This document shows positions 1-10,188 of a stretch of DNA of 64,000 bases, piece by piece. The translations under genes were made by a program, and so were the position numbers. The first letter of the stretch is position 1; each line of letters opens with the position of its first letter. The notes under the pieces are model-generated. The model was given only the letters and a program-made list of their open reading frames with translations. It ran no database searches and was not told the DNA's origin. This stretch comes from Agarophyton chilense. Taxonomy: Eukaryota; Rhodophyta; Florideophyceae; Gracilariales; Gracilariaceae. The stretch spans positions 62,001-126,000 of the forward strand of contig JARGXX010000021.1 of assembly GCA_030374765.1 (NCBI GenBank), in the 5' to 3' direction.

Positions 1-21
1 GTCGATGAGGCAAGGAAGCTG

Positions 22-2502
22 TTGAAGCGCCTATTGTCGGGGAAAGTTCCGATAAGGCACGCTTCCGTCCTCCACGCCACTAGCCTACCACGTCGCCTGA
101 AGGTAGTGGCCATCAAGCTGTACAGCATTGACGCCAATGCCCTCTTGTATTCGGGGGCAGTGCCGAACCTCCTGTCCTGGGAGATGTGTGACCAGTTGAC
201 CCTGACGCCCTCGCCGACGAGCAGGAGGGTGACGGTGGTCGATGGGAGTGCCGCAGACGTTCTGGGTTGCGTGAAAGGAGTTTCAGTTTCATTTGGAAAG
301 ATGGGAGTCCCCTTGGACTTCTTGGTGGTGAAGAATACGCCGTTCGATGTGATAATTGGATGCCCGACCCTCGAGGCCCTGCAAGCTCAGCTAGACTTTA
401 GCAGACGGCAGATGAGCCTCACGATCGGGGCGGAGGAAGTCCTGTTACAGTTGTACAATGAGCCACAGGTGGTGGACGGAGCTCGCACCGATAGCGAGGA
501 CTTTGTGTCGCCGGACGACTCGGAACCGGATGTGTTTCCTGCTGAGTCTGGATCTTCCAGTTCCGGCTCAGCGGGCGAGTCAGAGAGCGAGTCGGAGTTG
601 GTACTAGCAGTACTCGACAGGGAGCCTCATGAGCCTGACCTGGCGGGCGTCGATTCAGACGTCCCATCGTCAGGGGAAGACGAACAGAGTGCACGGTCGG
701 CGTTGTTGTCCTCGAAGATGGCGCACCTGCGCCCAGACGTCCACAAGCAGATGACGGACTCCCTGAAGGAGACCGACATTATTGCCTGGAGTAGTGGCGA
801 TCTCCGTCCAGCGGATGTGCCCGTTAAGCACAGTTTCGAGCTGACGGACGAGAAGCCGCTCTACTCAAAGGTGCGAAAGATGCCCCCGAGTCACAACGCC
901 GTGATCAGGAAAGAAGTGAATGAGCTGTTGAAGACGGGAATCATTACCCCGTCCAGCTCTGCTTGGTCCTTTCCAGTGGTCATAGCGACCAAGAAGAATG
1001 GCAAGCCGAGGTTCTGCGTTGATTACCGACAGCTGAACCGGGTGATGAAGTCAGACCGCTGGCCTCTCCCGAAGATTGAAGAGATCTTCGACGACCTCGT
1101 TGGGTCGAAGGTCTTCACGACGTTAGACCTTTTCACAGGTTACTGGCAGGTCCGCATGTCGGAGGCCTGCAACGAAAAGACGACGTTCGTCTGTCGTTAC
1201 GGCACCTACAAGTTTGAGGTGATGCCGTTCGGGCTGATGAATGCCCCCTCTACATTTCAGAGAATGATGGATGAGGTGTTGCGGGACCTGCCCTTCGTTA
1301 TGGTGTACGTTGACGATGTCGTCATCTTCTCCAAGACGATGGAGGAGCACCTGGCCCATTGTCGGGAGGTGTTCCGCAGGATTGGTCTCGCTAGTTTGAA
1401 GGTGAAGGTGACGAAGTGTAGCTTCGCACAATCTGAGATCAAACTCCTTGGCCATGTGATTGACGGGAACGGCATCCGGGTGGACGTTGATAAGATCCCC
1501 GACATTGTGGAGGCCCCCGTCCCGAGAAACAAGACAGAGCTCAGGAGCTTCCTTGGTCTGGCGGGGTACTATCGAAGATTCATCAGGGACTTCGCCAAGA
1601 GTTCGGCGGTGCTGCATGCCGCCACTTCGGCGAAGAAGAAGTTCGAGTGGAACCCCGAGATGCAGGTCGCGTTTGAGGATCTCAAAAAGAAAATGACGAC
1701 GCCGCCGGTGCTAGCCTTTCCCGACTTCGACTCTCCGTTCATTGTCGAGACTGATGCTTCGGGTGTGGCATTGGGGGCTGTCCTCAGCCAAAAGAAAGAG
1801 GATGGGAAAGTGCACCCCATCCAGTACGCGTCTAGGTCTATGACGCCTGCGGAGAGGAACTATGCCACCTGCAAGAGGGAGGCATTGGCAGTTGTGTTCG
1901 CCCTGAAGAAGTTTCGGGTGTACCTACTGTCGTCAGTCCCCTTCACGGTTCTTACAGATCACCAGGCCCTTCAGTATGCCTTCCGGGAGAAGGATGTGCA
2001 TGGAAGGTTGGCAAGGTGGCTGGACCTATTTGCGGAGTACGAGTTTGAAGTCAAGTACCGCCCGGGAGTCACCAATGGGGCCCTCGATTACTTGTCGCGG
2101 ATCCAGGCCGAGGAGAAGGGACCTGGACGTGATGAAACTGGACGAGAAGAAGGGTTAGTCGCGATCATTACTTGGTCGGACCCGCGTTTGGACGGACTGG
2201 AAGAAGGGCTGCTAAACGTCGCGAGGTTTCTCTCCGGGGCCCTCGTGCACGAAGAAGATGCGGACGCAAGGAGAGCCGTCCGTAGAAGGGCGAAGTCGTT
2301 CATGTTGTGGAACAACACTTTGTTTCACAGGGAGGCCGGAGGACTCCGCGCCGTACCACCGATGGGGGAGCGTGGAAAAGTGATTCAGATGTTCCATGAT
2401 GACATTGGTCACTGGGATGTCGCTGCGACACGGAGATTCATCCGGGAAAGGTTCTGGTGGCCGGGCGTCCTCAAGCGTGACCGCGTACGTGCGTGGATGT
2501 GA
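22..2502 (+). CDS. Gypsy Pol: aspartyl protease, reverse transcriptase, RNase H (broken)
   Basis: An 826-codon frame that is probably the continuation of an ORF from outside the window. Residues about 31-125 form a retropepsin-like domain, but the expected D-S-G-A catalytic motif reads Y-S-G-A (Tyr43, codon at 148-150), so protease activity is probably lost. An acidic Ser-rich linker (about 150-235) follows. RT spans about 265-470 with the YVDD catalytic motif at residues 429-432 (1306-1317). RNase H follows, with the TDASG Asp at 578 and the TDHQAL Asp at 646. The frame then enters the integrase zinc-binding HHCC domain (His pair near residues 793-797) and runs into a TGA at 2500 after a frameshift near 2476-2485. 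The product would copy element RNA into DNA inside cytoplasmic particles. Confidence 0.85.
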   Translation: MKRLLSGKVPIRHASVLHATSLPRRLKVVAIKLYSIDANALLYSGAVPNLLSWEMCDQLTLTPSPTSRRVTVVDGSAADVLGCVKGVSVSFGKMGVPLDFLVVKNTPFDVIIGCPTLEALQAQLDFSRRQMSLTIGAEEVLLQLYNEPQVVDGARTDSEDFVSPDDSEPDVFPAESGSSSSGSAGESESESELVLAVLDREPHEPDLAGVDSDVPSSGEDEQSARSALLSSKMAHLRPDVHKQMTDSLKETDIIAWSSGDLRPADVPVKHSFELTDEKPLYSKVRKMPPSHNAVIRKEVNELLKTGIITPSSSAWSFPVVIATKKNGKPRFCVDYRQLNRVMKSDRWPLPKIEEIFDDLVGSKVFTTLDLFTGYWQVRMSEACNEKTTFVCRYGTYKFEVMPFGLMNAPSTFQRMMDEVLRDLPFVMVYVDDVVIFSKTMEEHLAHCREVFRRIGLASLKVKVTKCSFAQSEIKLLGHVIDGNGIRVDVDKIPDIVEAPVPRNKTELRSFLGLAGYYRRFIRDFAKSSAVLHAATSAKKKFEWNPEMQVAFEDLKKKMTTPPVLAFPDFDSPFIVETDASGVALGAVLSQKKEDGKVHPIQYASRSMTPAERNYATCKREALAVVFALKKFRVYLLSSVPFTVLTDHQALQYAFREKDVHGRLARWLDLFAEYEFEVKYRPGVTNGALDYLSRIQAEEKGPGRDETGREEGLVAIITWSDPRLDGLEEGLLNVARFLSGALVHEEDADARRAVRRRAKSFMLWNNTLFHREAGGLRAVPPMGERGKVIQMFHDDIGHWDVAATRRFIRERFWWPGVLKRDRVRAWM

Positions 2503-3466
2503 GCAGTGTCAGAGGGTGGCAAGGCTGCCCACCTATCGCACTAACCTCCGCGCCCCTGTCACCGGACTCTTCGAGACGTTCTCCCTGGACTTCGCAGGTC
2601 CGTTCCCAGCGTCAAAAGAGAAGAAGAAGTTCCTCATCATCGCGGTGGAGCACTTGACTGGATGGCCCGTAGCACGGGCCACCACAAACTCGGTCGCAGA
2701 CACGGTGGTCGAGTTTGTGAGGGACGAAATAGTTCGTCCATTTGGCCCTCCTCGCACCGTTGTCTCCGATAACGCGAATGTGTTCACGGCGGGTGTTGTC
2801 GAGGCGTTCAATAAGAAGCACGGGATATCTTGGAGGACGGTGCTGCCCTATGCCCCGATGGCAAACGGTAGGGCAGAGAGGATGGTCGGGACGATCAAGG
2901 GCGCGGTGAAGAAGATCGTATTACAAGGAACGCTGGACTGGGAAGAGGCCCTGCCCAGCGTCTTGTCCGGGTATCGTAGGAGAGACCGAGGGGTGGTGCC
3001 GTCTCCTTTCGAGCTATTGTACGGGGTTCGTCCCCGCATGATGGCGACGGATGCCGTGGCACTGTTGCCCTGCGCCACTCCGAGCCAAAGAGCCCTCGAG
3101 GTCTTGGGCATGAGCGGAGAGCGGGCAATGATGGTTGCGAGATCCAGCAACCCCCCGCTGACGAAGAGGAAGATCGAGAAGTACGTGGTGGGAGACGAAG
3201 TGCTGGTGGCGCACGGTCCGGCGTTCAACAAGGCCAAGATGTGGCCCGCTTTCGACTCGTACTACTATGGCCCATGCAGGGTCGTGAAAGCTGCTCATCC
3301 GCGCTACGAGCTGCAGTCTGCGACCGGGCAGGTCACTCGCAGTGCTATACACGCGAGGAGGCTGAAAGGGTACAGACGTCAGCCTCCGCATCTGCAGAAA
3401 CCAGTTCCGGCCGATGCGTGTCGCTGCAGCGCGAAGCAGGGACCAGTGTCCTGTGGAGAGCAGTAA
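2396..3466 (+). CDS. Gypsy integrase, second half of frameshifted Pol
   Basis: Overlaps the previous frame. The meaningful part starts near 2479, where the CxxC half of the HHCC zinc domain (CEQC) appears, so the natural protein was one Pol chain and this ATG is not a real start. The catalytic core keeps D (2588), D (2768) and E (2876); the last two are separated by 35 residues, the classic DD35E spacing. Beyond the core is a basic C-terminal region with an SH3-like stretch (about 3180-3380), ending at TAA in a Cys-rich tail. The integrase would insert element DNA into the nuclear genome. The frameshift means this copy could only work by recoding or if the base-calling is wrong. Confidence 0.82.
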   Translation: MMTLVTGMSLRHGDSSGKGSGGRASSSVTAYVRGCEQCQRVARLPTYRTNLRAPVTGLFETFSLDFAGPFPASKEKKKFLIIAVEHLTGWPVARATTNSVADTVVEFVRDEIVRPFGPPRTVVSDNANVFTAGVVEAFNKKHGISWRTVLPYAPMANGRAERMVGTIKGAVKKIVLQGTLDWEEALPSVLSGYRRRDRGVVPSPFELLYGVRPRMMATDAVALLPCATPSQRALEVLGMSGERAMMVARSSNPPLTKRKIEKYVVGDEVLVAHGPAFNKAKMWPAFDSYYYGPCRVVKAAHPRYELQSATGQVTRSAIHARRLKGYRRQPPHLQKPVPADACRCSAKQGPVSCGEQ

Positions 3467-3753
3467 GCCAGTGGAAGGGAAAGGTGAAAGGAAGGCTTGA
3501 GTCCGAACCTAAGTGAAGGTGGAAAAGCCATGGAACGCTAGAAAAGAAGAAGCTTTAGGACGCATGGGGCTGGGCTACAGCCGAAGGAAGGGTGGATCTA
3601 AAATCAAGCTAAGGCTGGCGGGTCGGAGCGGAATAAGACTCTGAGCTTTCCCCCGAAGAAGAAGGTGGCGGGTGAAGATGCGTCATTTGCACCTCAGGAA
3701 GAGGAGAGGGATTGCGGTTCCCGGCGCGGGTAGAGGTTCTGTTCCGATGTCAA

Positions 3754-3866
3754 CCGGCCGACGCTCCTTTCGACTCCTTGGACGATGAAGTACTTTTCTT
3801 CGGACCGGCCGACGCTTCTTTCGACTCCTTGGGCGATGAAGTACTTTTCTTCGGACCGGCTGACGC
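3754..3866 (+). repeat. 51-bp tandem repeat, about 2.2 copies
   Basis: Units start at 3754, 3805 and 3856 (partial), each beginning ccggcYgacgc and ending acttttcttcgga, with two or three differences between the full units. The period is a multiple of three. It lies just inside the proposed 3' LTR of the gypsy element, where tandem repeats often act as enhancer-like or hypervariable blocks; that role is inferred. Confidence 0.85.
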
Positions 3867-4510
3867 ACGAGGGTGTGTTGCGCGTCGAGGTGGACCTTCA
3901 GCCGTCATTCGGGCAGTAGAAGATCGCCTCGGCGATGTTGAAGGACCACCTTGAACAGTTGCGGCTCCTCACGACGTCTTGCGGATGATGTTGAAGACCG
4001 AGCCGTTGGTTGAAAGGCGCGCGATGCAAGAATTTGCGAGCTTCCTTTTCGCGGACGCGTTCCGCTTAGGGGCTCTTGGCCCCAAGCGCGTTGGAGCTGA
4101 GACGCGGTCGGAAAAGGACTAGTGCGGTGCGTGGAGGACGAAGCTGTTCCGGTACTTACCGGATTAACAGGAGAGGGAGCGGGAGGCAAGGTGTTGTTCT
4201 CTCTGCTCCTAGTCCTCTCTTGCCGACGCGACTCCTTGCGACGCGCTCTGTAGGCAGCCCGCAGTCGACCCTTGTCGCCCTGCGCCACCACTGCTGGAAG
4301 GTTAAGAGTTGCCCGAGCTATCTCACGTTCCGGTGGCGCTGGGGCATGGGGACTGCGGGCGTTCATCGCGCGTCGCGGCATGGCGAAGAGAAAAAAGGGG
4401 TTCGCGGCGAGTGTCGTGGGAAGGGAAAATAGAAGGTAGAACAGACGGGGGTAGCGCGGTTGCTACGGTAGACAGCGCGTGCTGGAGGGTAGCGGTTCCA
4501 TCCACTCTTC

Positions 4511-4580
4511 CTGCGCCACGGTGGCGCAGGCTATGGGGGGGTCCGTGTCGGGCACGTGTGGCGCGCAGGCGCCACACGTG
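4511..4580. repeat. Two adjacent GC-rich inverted repeats
   Basis: 4511-4529 is a 9-bp perfect dyad around one base (ctgcgccac / gtggcgcag). 4553-4580 is a 12-bp perfect dyad around four bases, with arms starting cacgtgtggcg. Both could form stable hairpins in RNA or be paired protein-binding sites. They sit in the GC-rich proposed LTR of gypsy element A. Confidence 0.7.
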
Positions 4581-4700
4581 TCGACGTAGTGCATAGCGAG
4601 CTCGCCGCCGCTCGCGCTCGATAGTTTAGTGGGCGAGATCGGCAGCGGCTATTAAGGAAAAAGGAGGAACAGTCGGAAGAAAAGAAAAGGGTACGCTTGC

Positions 4701-5417
4701 CCCTACAGACAAGCGCTTTTCAACCACCAGTCAAAAATTGAGCATTTTGGATGTTATTGTGGGCGCCATCTTTAGGTGTGACGCTGTGGGCCAGAATTTA
4801 CAGTAAACGTCGGCGAAAATAAGCCTTTTCCGTTATTGAATGGCCCAGATAGATTAATGAGATATAAGTATTCCGTTATAAACTTCCTCTTGATTTTCCT
4901 AAACCAACGCAAACCTATATCAATAGTTACTAGGGGGTCTGACTCCCTAGCTTTCGGTCAGACATTCTCTATGCGTAACGATTTCTTTAGCCTTCAAACT
5001 TCTGCAATATCCAAAAATTGACTTGTACAATCCATACAAAGTTTCCTAAAGAGAATAATAACAAAACTTTATGCTTTCGCTCTATATTTAAAGCTTTTTT
5101 TTAATAGAAAAGGTTACGCAGCATCAATTGCAACAGCATCTCTTTCAATGCTAGATCTCATATTTGTACTAAGTCTAAACGACTTCGACAGGCTTTTAAC
5201 TTGTGGGGGATTTCTAGACATATCCAGCATCGTTTCAACACACATACCGTCTCTTTTCTGCGTCAAAGACGCCTGAACGCATGTAGTGGGCTCGAAAGTG
5301 GTGTTCTGTCCATCATATAGTAGCTCATTCGTTCCCTGAACTTTGAGAAAGGCTTCAAAGATATTTATGATTTATTCAGTTGCTCTTTCTGCAAAGATTA
5401 TCTCACTAGAACCTAAG
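4701..5417. other. AT-rich stretch, no gene seen
   Basis: No ORF with coding character, no LTR ends and no repeat could be recognised. Base composition drops sharply from the GC-rich gypsy 3' region to AT-rich DNA near 4740. Confidence 0.5.
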
Positions 5418-5857
5418 TGTAGTATCCGCTCTAACGGAGAGAGCAGACACCTGCGACAGCGTTCGGACTGCCGATAGGTCGCTTGCAGCGAAGGAAAAGG
5501 GGTAGTAGAGCTACAACACCAGCGAGCTGGAAGTGGGGTGTAAGGCCACTACTCGCCAGCGAGGGTTGACAGTGCAACTTTAGAACGTTGATGGAACGTA
5601 GGTACGAGACGGCTCGTGAAGTGGTTGGGGGCTGACTATCAATTATAGCTCGTCCGGATCTCCGGTTAAGGAATCCTAAGCGAGAAACAGAATAGTCATG
5701 ATGCCCATGTTGTCTCCTTTACTTGAAGTCGGCGCTCACCTCTGGTACACTATATACTGTGTGCCAGGGTGAGTGCCCAAATAAATATATAAATAATACC
5801 CAGTGGTCAGCCCCTTAGCCAAACCACTGTATGAGTATGGTCCCTAATGGACTTACA
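5418..5857 (+). repeat. Possible solo LTR relic
   Basis: Begins tgtagtatcc and ends cttaca (TG...CA). Internally it has a GC-rich half followed by GTGCCAGGG and an A/T-rich segment (near 5760-5800), the same order seen in the chromovirus LTR at 14356-14799. No matching target-site duplication was found (ctaag versus tctac), so the exact ends are uncertain and this is an inference from layout. Confidence 0.3.
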
Positions 5858-7441
5858 TCTACAAAAGGTAGTAAAACCAGCCACGTGGTTCGCCACTACA
5901 TGCGCCGTTGCAAGCCACTCCACTCGTGATAGTACGTGTTCCAACAATGTCCCCTGCCTCCTGCCATCCTACGCGGTGTGTCGCTTCTTATCCTAGCACT
6001 GACCAGGCCACTCAGTAATGAGTTCCAAACGCGACTTTGCGACAAAAAAACCATCGGAACGCCGAAGTAGTAGAATACTACACTAAGCAACAGACACCTT
6101 ACCTTTTTATAATGTTGAAGGGCTCGAATCCAAAAAAGTGATGATTTGGGTGTCAATCGTTGGTTGAGGTTGTTCAGGAGAGAAGTCAAGGACATCAGAG
6201 CATTTTTTTCGGAGATCTAGAACCTCCAAAATGGAGCTAAAACGCATTATCACTCGATAGTTACGACTTTATGCTTCTGGAGTACTGTAATCGCAACTAG
6301 TAGCCTTTCAAGCAGCAAACTAACCAATAAAAATATAGAAACTGAGTCATTTTCCTTAATGTGCCATCATGGCTTTCGAAGCCAGCGATTGTATAGAAAG
6401 TGCAGACCCTGCTGGCACTCCATCGACATGTGTTTCAGCAACGCTGGAGCACTGTAATCATTCCAGGATCCACAGCTATGGCACATTTTTTTTACAGATC
6501 TCCGAATAGCTTTGACAGTGGAAGAACCTGAGAAAACGGCAAATTTCGTGGTGTCTTTGAATACTCAGGCATCGACATTATGAAAACTCGACTAACCAAG
6601 AAAATTCTTCTTTCTCTCGGTTCTAAAAACTGTCGCTAAGACAAGCCAAATTCCAGCACGTTTATATCGCCCTGGCACGCCATTTTCGAAGTTATAGTAT
6701 TTTCGCACAAGGTAATGCATAATTCGGAGCAAATGTTCGCTTACACTTTTCTATTTGAACCATTTCATTTTGATACTGTATTACTTCCTTGCTTTTAACG
6801 TTTATCTTTTTCTTTGTGCCAAATATATCAACCTATCGTTTCTCCTGCACAACAACTCCAGCGTTCGGGTAACTTCAACACAAAACCCACACCAAACCCA
6901 GTCTTGGCGCTTGAAAGCGGAAATAAAAGTACTTTGTTCATGGGAACTGCGTGTCCCTGCAAATCCTTTGTTTGGCTTTGTAAGCATGCCCAGAAAAAAC
7001 TGGAAGATCACATTTCAGCGCTACACCCAGGCTTGGAGAGCACAAATTCTGTATGAAACCCACCAAAAAAATTTCGAAACGATGTCATGTCTAAGACCGC
7101 TTCATCAGCACGATTGACAAGTAAAAACAGTCATTCATTAATAATCATAGCAGGTCTGCTTAAGAAAACTGTGACATGCATATTTGTGCAAGTCACTCAA
7201 AAACGACAAAAACACAAGAAACAACACAAGAAAAATGAAAACATTGAAAACACATCTGAAACCTTTTATTTTAGTATTAGAAAACCCTAGGTCCGTAAGA
7301 AGTCAAGCGCCATTTCACGCAAGCCAAGAACGCCCTCCACTATGATGCGAATGACGTCACACGGACTTGCGGCGAAATCCATTTCATGTAGGAACCCGCG
7401 GAGATACGGCCACGGCGATTACAGCAGAGCCTCCTTGTCGT
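5858..7441. other. Non-coding AT-rich stretch
   Basis: Only short open frames occur, such as 6755-7117 and 7087-7290 on the plus strand. They lack recognisable domains and have ordinary AT-rich composition. I see no repeat, RNA gene or LTR end here. Confidence 0.45.
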
Positions 7442-7960
7442 ACAATCACCTTTAATGTATGCTACTGTCTTGTCTCGGGAGCGTGCTGACGCTCAACCGT
7501 AGGGAGCATGGTGACGTTCAACCTAGAAGGTAGACGTAATAAATGTCGATGGTAACAGGGCACCGTGAAAACCTGCAGGGGCAAACGGCGGAGCAACTAG
7601 CCTATACCGTGTAGGTGAACGATGGTAGGCGTCAACGCGCGGGGAAGCCTGTGTGGTAGTTGAGAAACGATGAACCAAAAGGTATAGTCGTGACCCAAGT
7701 GGTGCCTGTGTTTATCAGATTAGGATGGGGGAGGTGCAGTTCCCCATATGCAGTGGACTGCACTCTCCAGATCACCCGGGAGGTGCCAGAAAGGCACGGT
7801 ATTTGACCATGTGTCAGAGACCTGGCCAGCACTGGCTACAGTGCCAGGTGGCCACTCCACTACTGTACTAAAATAAACATAATTACAATTACTAACAATT
7901 ACTCAACCAGAAGGTACATGTCAACACTACACGTGGCTGACAACACCTAGATGGTAGCTC
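7442..7960 (+). repeat. Possible LTR relic
   Basis: A GC-rich block is followed by TACAGTGCCAGG and then A/T-rich sequence (7840-7910). This resembles the segment ATTACAGTGCCAGGGAG of the solo chromovirus LTR near 14495-14510, on the same strand. Ends and TSD were not identified, so this is a weak call based on one shared motif and composition. Confidence 0.22.
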
Positions 7961-8008
7961 GCCCGGAGCTGCATGGCCGATGATCCCTGGCATCCATCAC
8001 CTACAAGG

Positions 8009-8242
8009 TCAGTGTAGTATATCGACAACCTCAAAGGTCAGCCCTTCCGCCACTATACGACACTCCTTCATGTCCGTTGTCATGATCGGTTGGCCACGTC
8101 TCACGGCGCGCAGCATCTCGCCGTCCTTCTCAATCGCGGTCATCTGCAATTTTGATACCGCAGGAGGGCCTGCATCGGGGGCTGCCATGGCGCTTCGTGA
8201 TTCGCCGGACATCTCGCTGTCTTCGACGACGCGAATTCCCAA
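8009..8242 (-). CDS. Short hypothetical ORF
   Basis: A 77-codon minus-strand frame starting MGIRVVEDSEM. It has a mixed, non-repetitive composition with charged residues and no recognisable domain or membrane segment. It could be the first exon of a gene running left, a retroelement gag fragment next to the LTR-like block at 7442-7960, or chance. Nothing in the context decides between these. Confidence 0.15.
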   Translation of the reverse strand: MGIRVVEDSEMSGESRSAMAAPDAGPPAVSKLQMTAIEKDGEMLRAVRRGQPIMTTDMKECRIVAEGLTFEVVDILH

Positions 8243-8650
8243 CGGCGCGTAGGTTCAAAAGTAGAACGTGGAGTGAGGCATCGCGGCGCAGGTTGGAAGA
8301 GGATGGAAAAATTATCCTGGGGAAAGGAGTAAAGGTGAGGCGGCCACGTAGTTTCTAGTCGAATCGAATCGATTGCAGTTAGAGAGGCTCTGATTTCATT
8401 GGATGACCGTTTGCTTGTTCATAAATATAAGGACCACTGATTTCACAACGCAAGGTCATGCCTGCACCTGGGCACCACAAATTCGGTATGCGACGCAAAT
8501 GCGTTCTGCGTCGAGTAAGGTGCGCAGTTAGAGACAGGCTGTTCGCTGCGGACCGAAAACTGCTCAAATTCTCGCACAGTTAAAGACAGGCTGGCAGGTG
8601 CCATACCGGAAGCCGCACGAATTCCTGCGCTGGCCTGCTACAAAATTGTC

Positions 8651-8657
8651 TATATAA
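8651..8657 (+). promoter_or_regulatory. TATA box
   Basis: TATATAA sits 361 bp upstream of the ATG of the zinc-finger relic at 9012. Upstream, a roughly 20-bp direct repeat (gttaRagacaggctg, near 8528 and 8580) could be a cis-element. The arrangement suits a polymerase II core promoter of that gene or of an old LTR. Confidence 0.35.
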
Positions 8658-9011
8658 GACCGATTTTGGTCGGCTCCAACCAACTCTGGTCAATTCAGCT
8701 CGACTAAAGCGGCCAAGCTACCCCTCTTCTGGCACCAAAACTATCTTTTTGCACAGTTTGGGCCTCTCTTGTCATTAACCCTCCGCCTTTTCTTTCTTTA
8801 CTTGGGGGTTGGGTCCGCTCTCTACCGCGACTGTGCTGATCTTTTCTGCAAACCCGTCACTCACATGGGACTGTTTAGCACTTCCTGTTGTCAACAGAAC
8901 CGCGTGATACGGCGTAGGGCTCACACTCTACGGCCATTTGGCATTCGTTCAAGAGTAATTGACTCTCACTGCTATTTTGGTATTGTGTGCAAGTACTGAC
9001 TTTAAACTGTC

Positions 9012-9464
9012 TTGCATATAGTGCCACCTTCTGCGATTTCATCTAGCGAATATCCAACTGCACAAGGTTCCGATTCGGAAGTGGAAGCCATCAGCGTCAC
9101 CAAGGAAACCACATCCCTCACCGGCTCTCCACTTTCTCCCGAACCCCTTAGCGACCCCCGCGCTCGTCACCTTTTTCGAGTCGTGACTCAACGGGAGTAG
9201 CGTCGCCGCCGTCTTCCATTTCGTAAACTCTCCCTGGAGCGCTGTACCGTCTGCATCACCAACGTGCAGAGCCAGCGCCGATTAAAGGTACATCACGGCG
9301 GCCGTACGCACCAAACCGCGTTACGACGCGCTTATCATAAAGATACCGGCGTCTGGTGCCGCATATGCGATATCAAGTTTTCCGAAGCTCACAATCTCCG
9401 AGTTTATAATGAGAGTCGTCGTCATCGTGCCGGCGTCAGAAAGAAGAGCAATACTATTTTCTAG
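9012..9464 (+). pseudogene. Decayed C2H2 zinc-finger protein gene
   Basis: One plus-strand frame runs from an ATG at 9012 to TAG at 9462 with a single internal TAG at 9198. Downstream of that stop are two U1/matrin-like C2H2 fingers: CTVC...HH...H and CRICDIKF...H. In the second finger the first expected His reads Tyr (VYNES), so it is probably not a functional metal site. The N-terminal part (residues about 1-60) is Ser/Thr/Glu-rich and disordered-looking. Such fingers bind double-stranded RNA or DNA; the actual target is unknown. The TATA box at 8651 is the likely promoter. Decay is inferred from the stop and the lost His. Confidence 0.4.
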
Positions 9465-9741
9465 AAGAGTTACGAGAAATACATCCAGTATTTATATCGT
9501 GGTATAGACCTTTACACATTTCATTTTATTACATTAAATCTTTATACTTTTGCCTCTCCCTGCCACAAATATATCGATGATTTTATCATTTGCACTCTCT
9601 ACCTATCACACTGCTTCATTCTGCTGTCTTTCTTTGACTTCTTTTCTTTGTCCTATTCTTGGCTTGTACTCTCGAGAGCATATCTACAAGTTGCGTTTCC
9701 ATGGGTTGTAACCACCCACGTCGTGTCGTCGTCCTACTTTT

Positions 9742-10188
9742 TGTAACGCAATGACGGGTTAAGTCAGCGTACGGGTCTCGACCGGTGGTAGCGTGGTAGA
9801 GCGGGTCCTATGGTTCGAATCCTTGACGGCGGCACTCCTAGAGTACTTGTTTCAATGGGCTGGCGTTTACTGCGTAGTCCTATAGGTTGGAGCTACGGAA
9901 ACGATGGCTTGAAGACCAAGGGGTGGAACTAATATTCCAAAGAGGTTTATTTAGTATCCTGACGGTGCCTACCGTACTCTAAGGGAGAAGCGTCACTTAA
10001 GCCAGGTAAATAGTAGTGGCCAGGCGCTGAGATCTCCCTGGCACTGTAGTGCTAATCTATTACACTAATTAAATTAAATTAATAATCTACATGAGTCCAC
10101 GTGAGGTCGACGCGTACACGTGTCATCTGCAAGATTCTTCAGGGCCCGGCGGCTTACAGGGCTCAGCCGCTATCACCGCTCCTTCACA
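9742..10188 (-). repeat. 3' LTR of the chromovirus
   Basis: On the minus strand it runs TGTGAAGGAGCGG to GCGTTACA (447 bp). It matches the solo LTR at 14356-14799 in reverse complement over its whole length (roughly 85-90 percent by eye). It is directly preceded on the minus strand by a polypurine tract (about 10204-10189, AAGGAGGGAGA), which marks it as a 3' LTR. Its terminal part carries a tRNA-like segment (9772-9834). Confidence 0.85.
9772..9834 (+). other. tRNA-like D-arm plus T-arm fragment inside LTR
   Basis: A D-arm-like stretch (TAGCGTGGTAGAGCG) is followed after only about 10 nt by a T-arm with a perfect B-box (GGTTCGAATCC) and a 3' half-acceptor (ACGGCGG). The anticodon arm and the matching 5' acceptor are absent, so this is not a functional tRNA gene. 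The same arrangement is conserved in the second LTR copy (complement of about 14722-14785), including T-stem pairing, so it is an old, inherited part of this LTR family. Confidence 0.55.

Larger units (their letters stand above)
1..4700 (+). mobile_element. Ty3/gypsy retrotransposon A, 5' part outside window
   Basis: The domain order protease, RT, RNase H, integrase is that of Ty3/gypsy (Metaviridae-type) elements. The gag gene and 5' LTR lie before base 1. After the integrase ORF a purine-rich tract at 3695-3711 could be the polypurine tract, which would start the 3' LTR near 3713. The right end (about 4.6-4.7 kb) is not defined because no second LTR copy or TSD is visible. The copy is broken: it has a frameshift between RNase H and integrase and has lost the protease active-site Asp. 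Domain identity is direct from sequence; the LTR limits are inference. Confidence 0.75.

Noticed and set aside
1123-1617. Antisense open frames opposite pol genes
   Set aside because: These are shadows of the real coding strand with no independent coding signature. The same applies throughout elements C to G.
9772-9834. Functional tRNA gene
   Set aside because: The B-box is perfect, but the anticodon arm and the 5' acceptor strand are missing.
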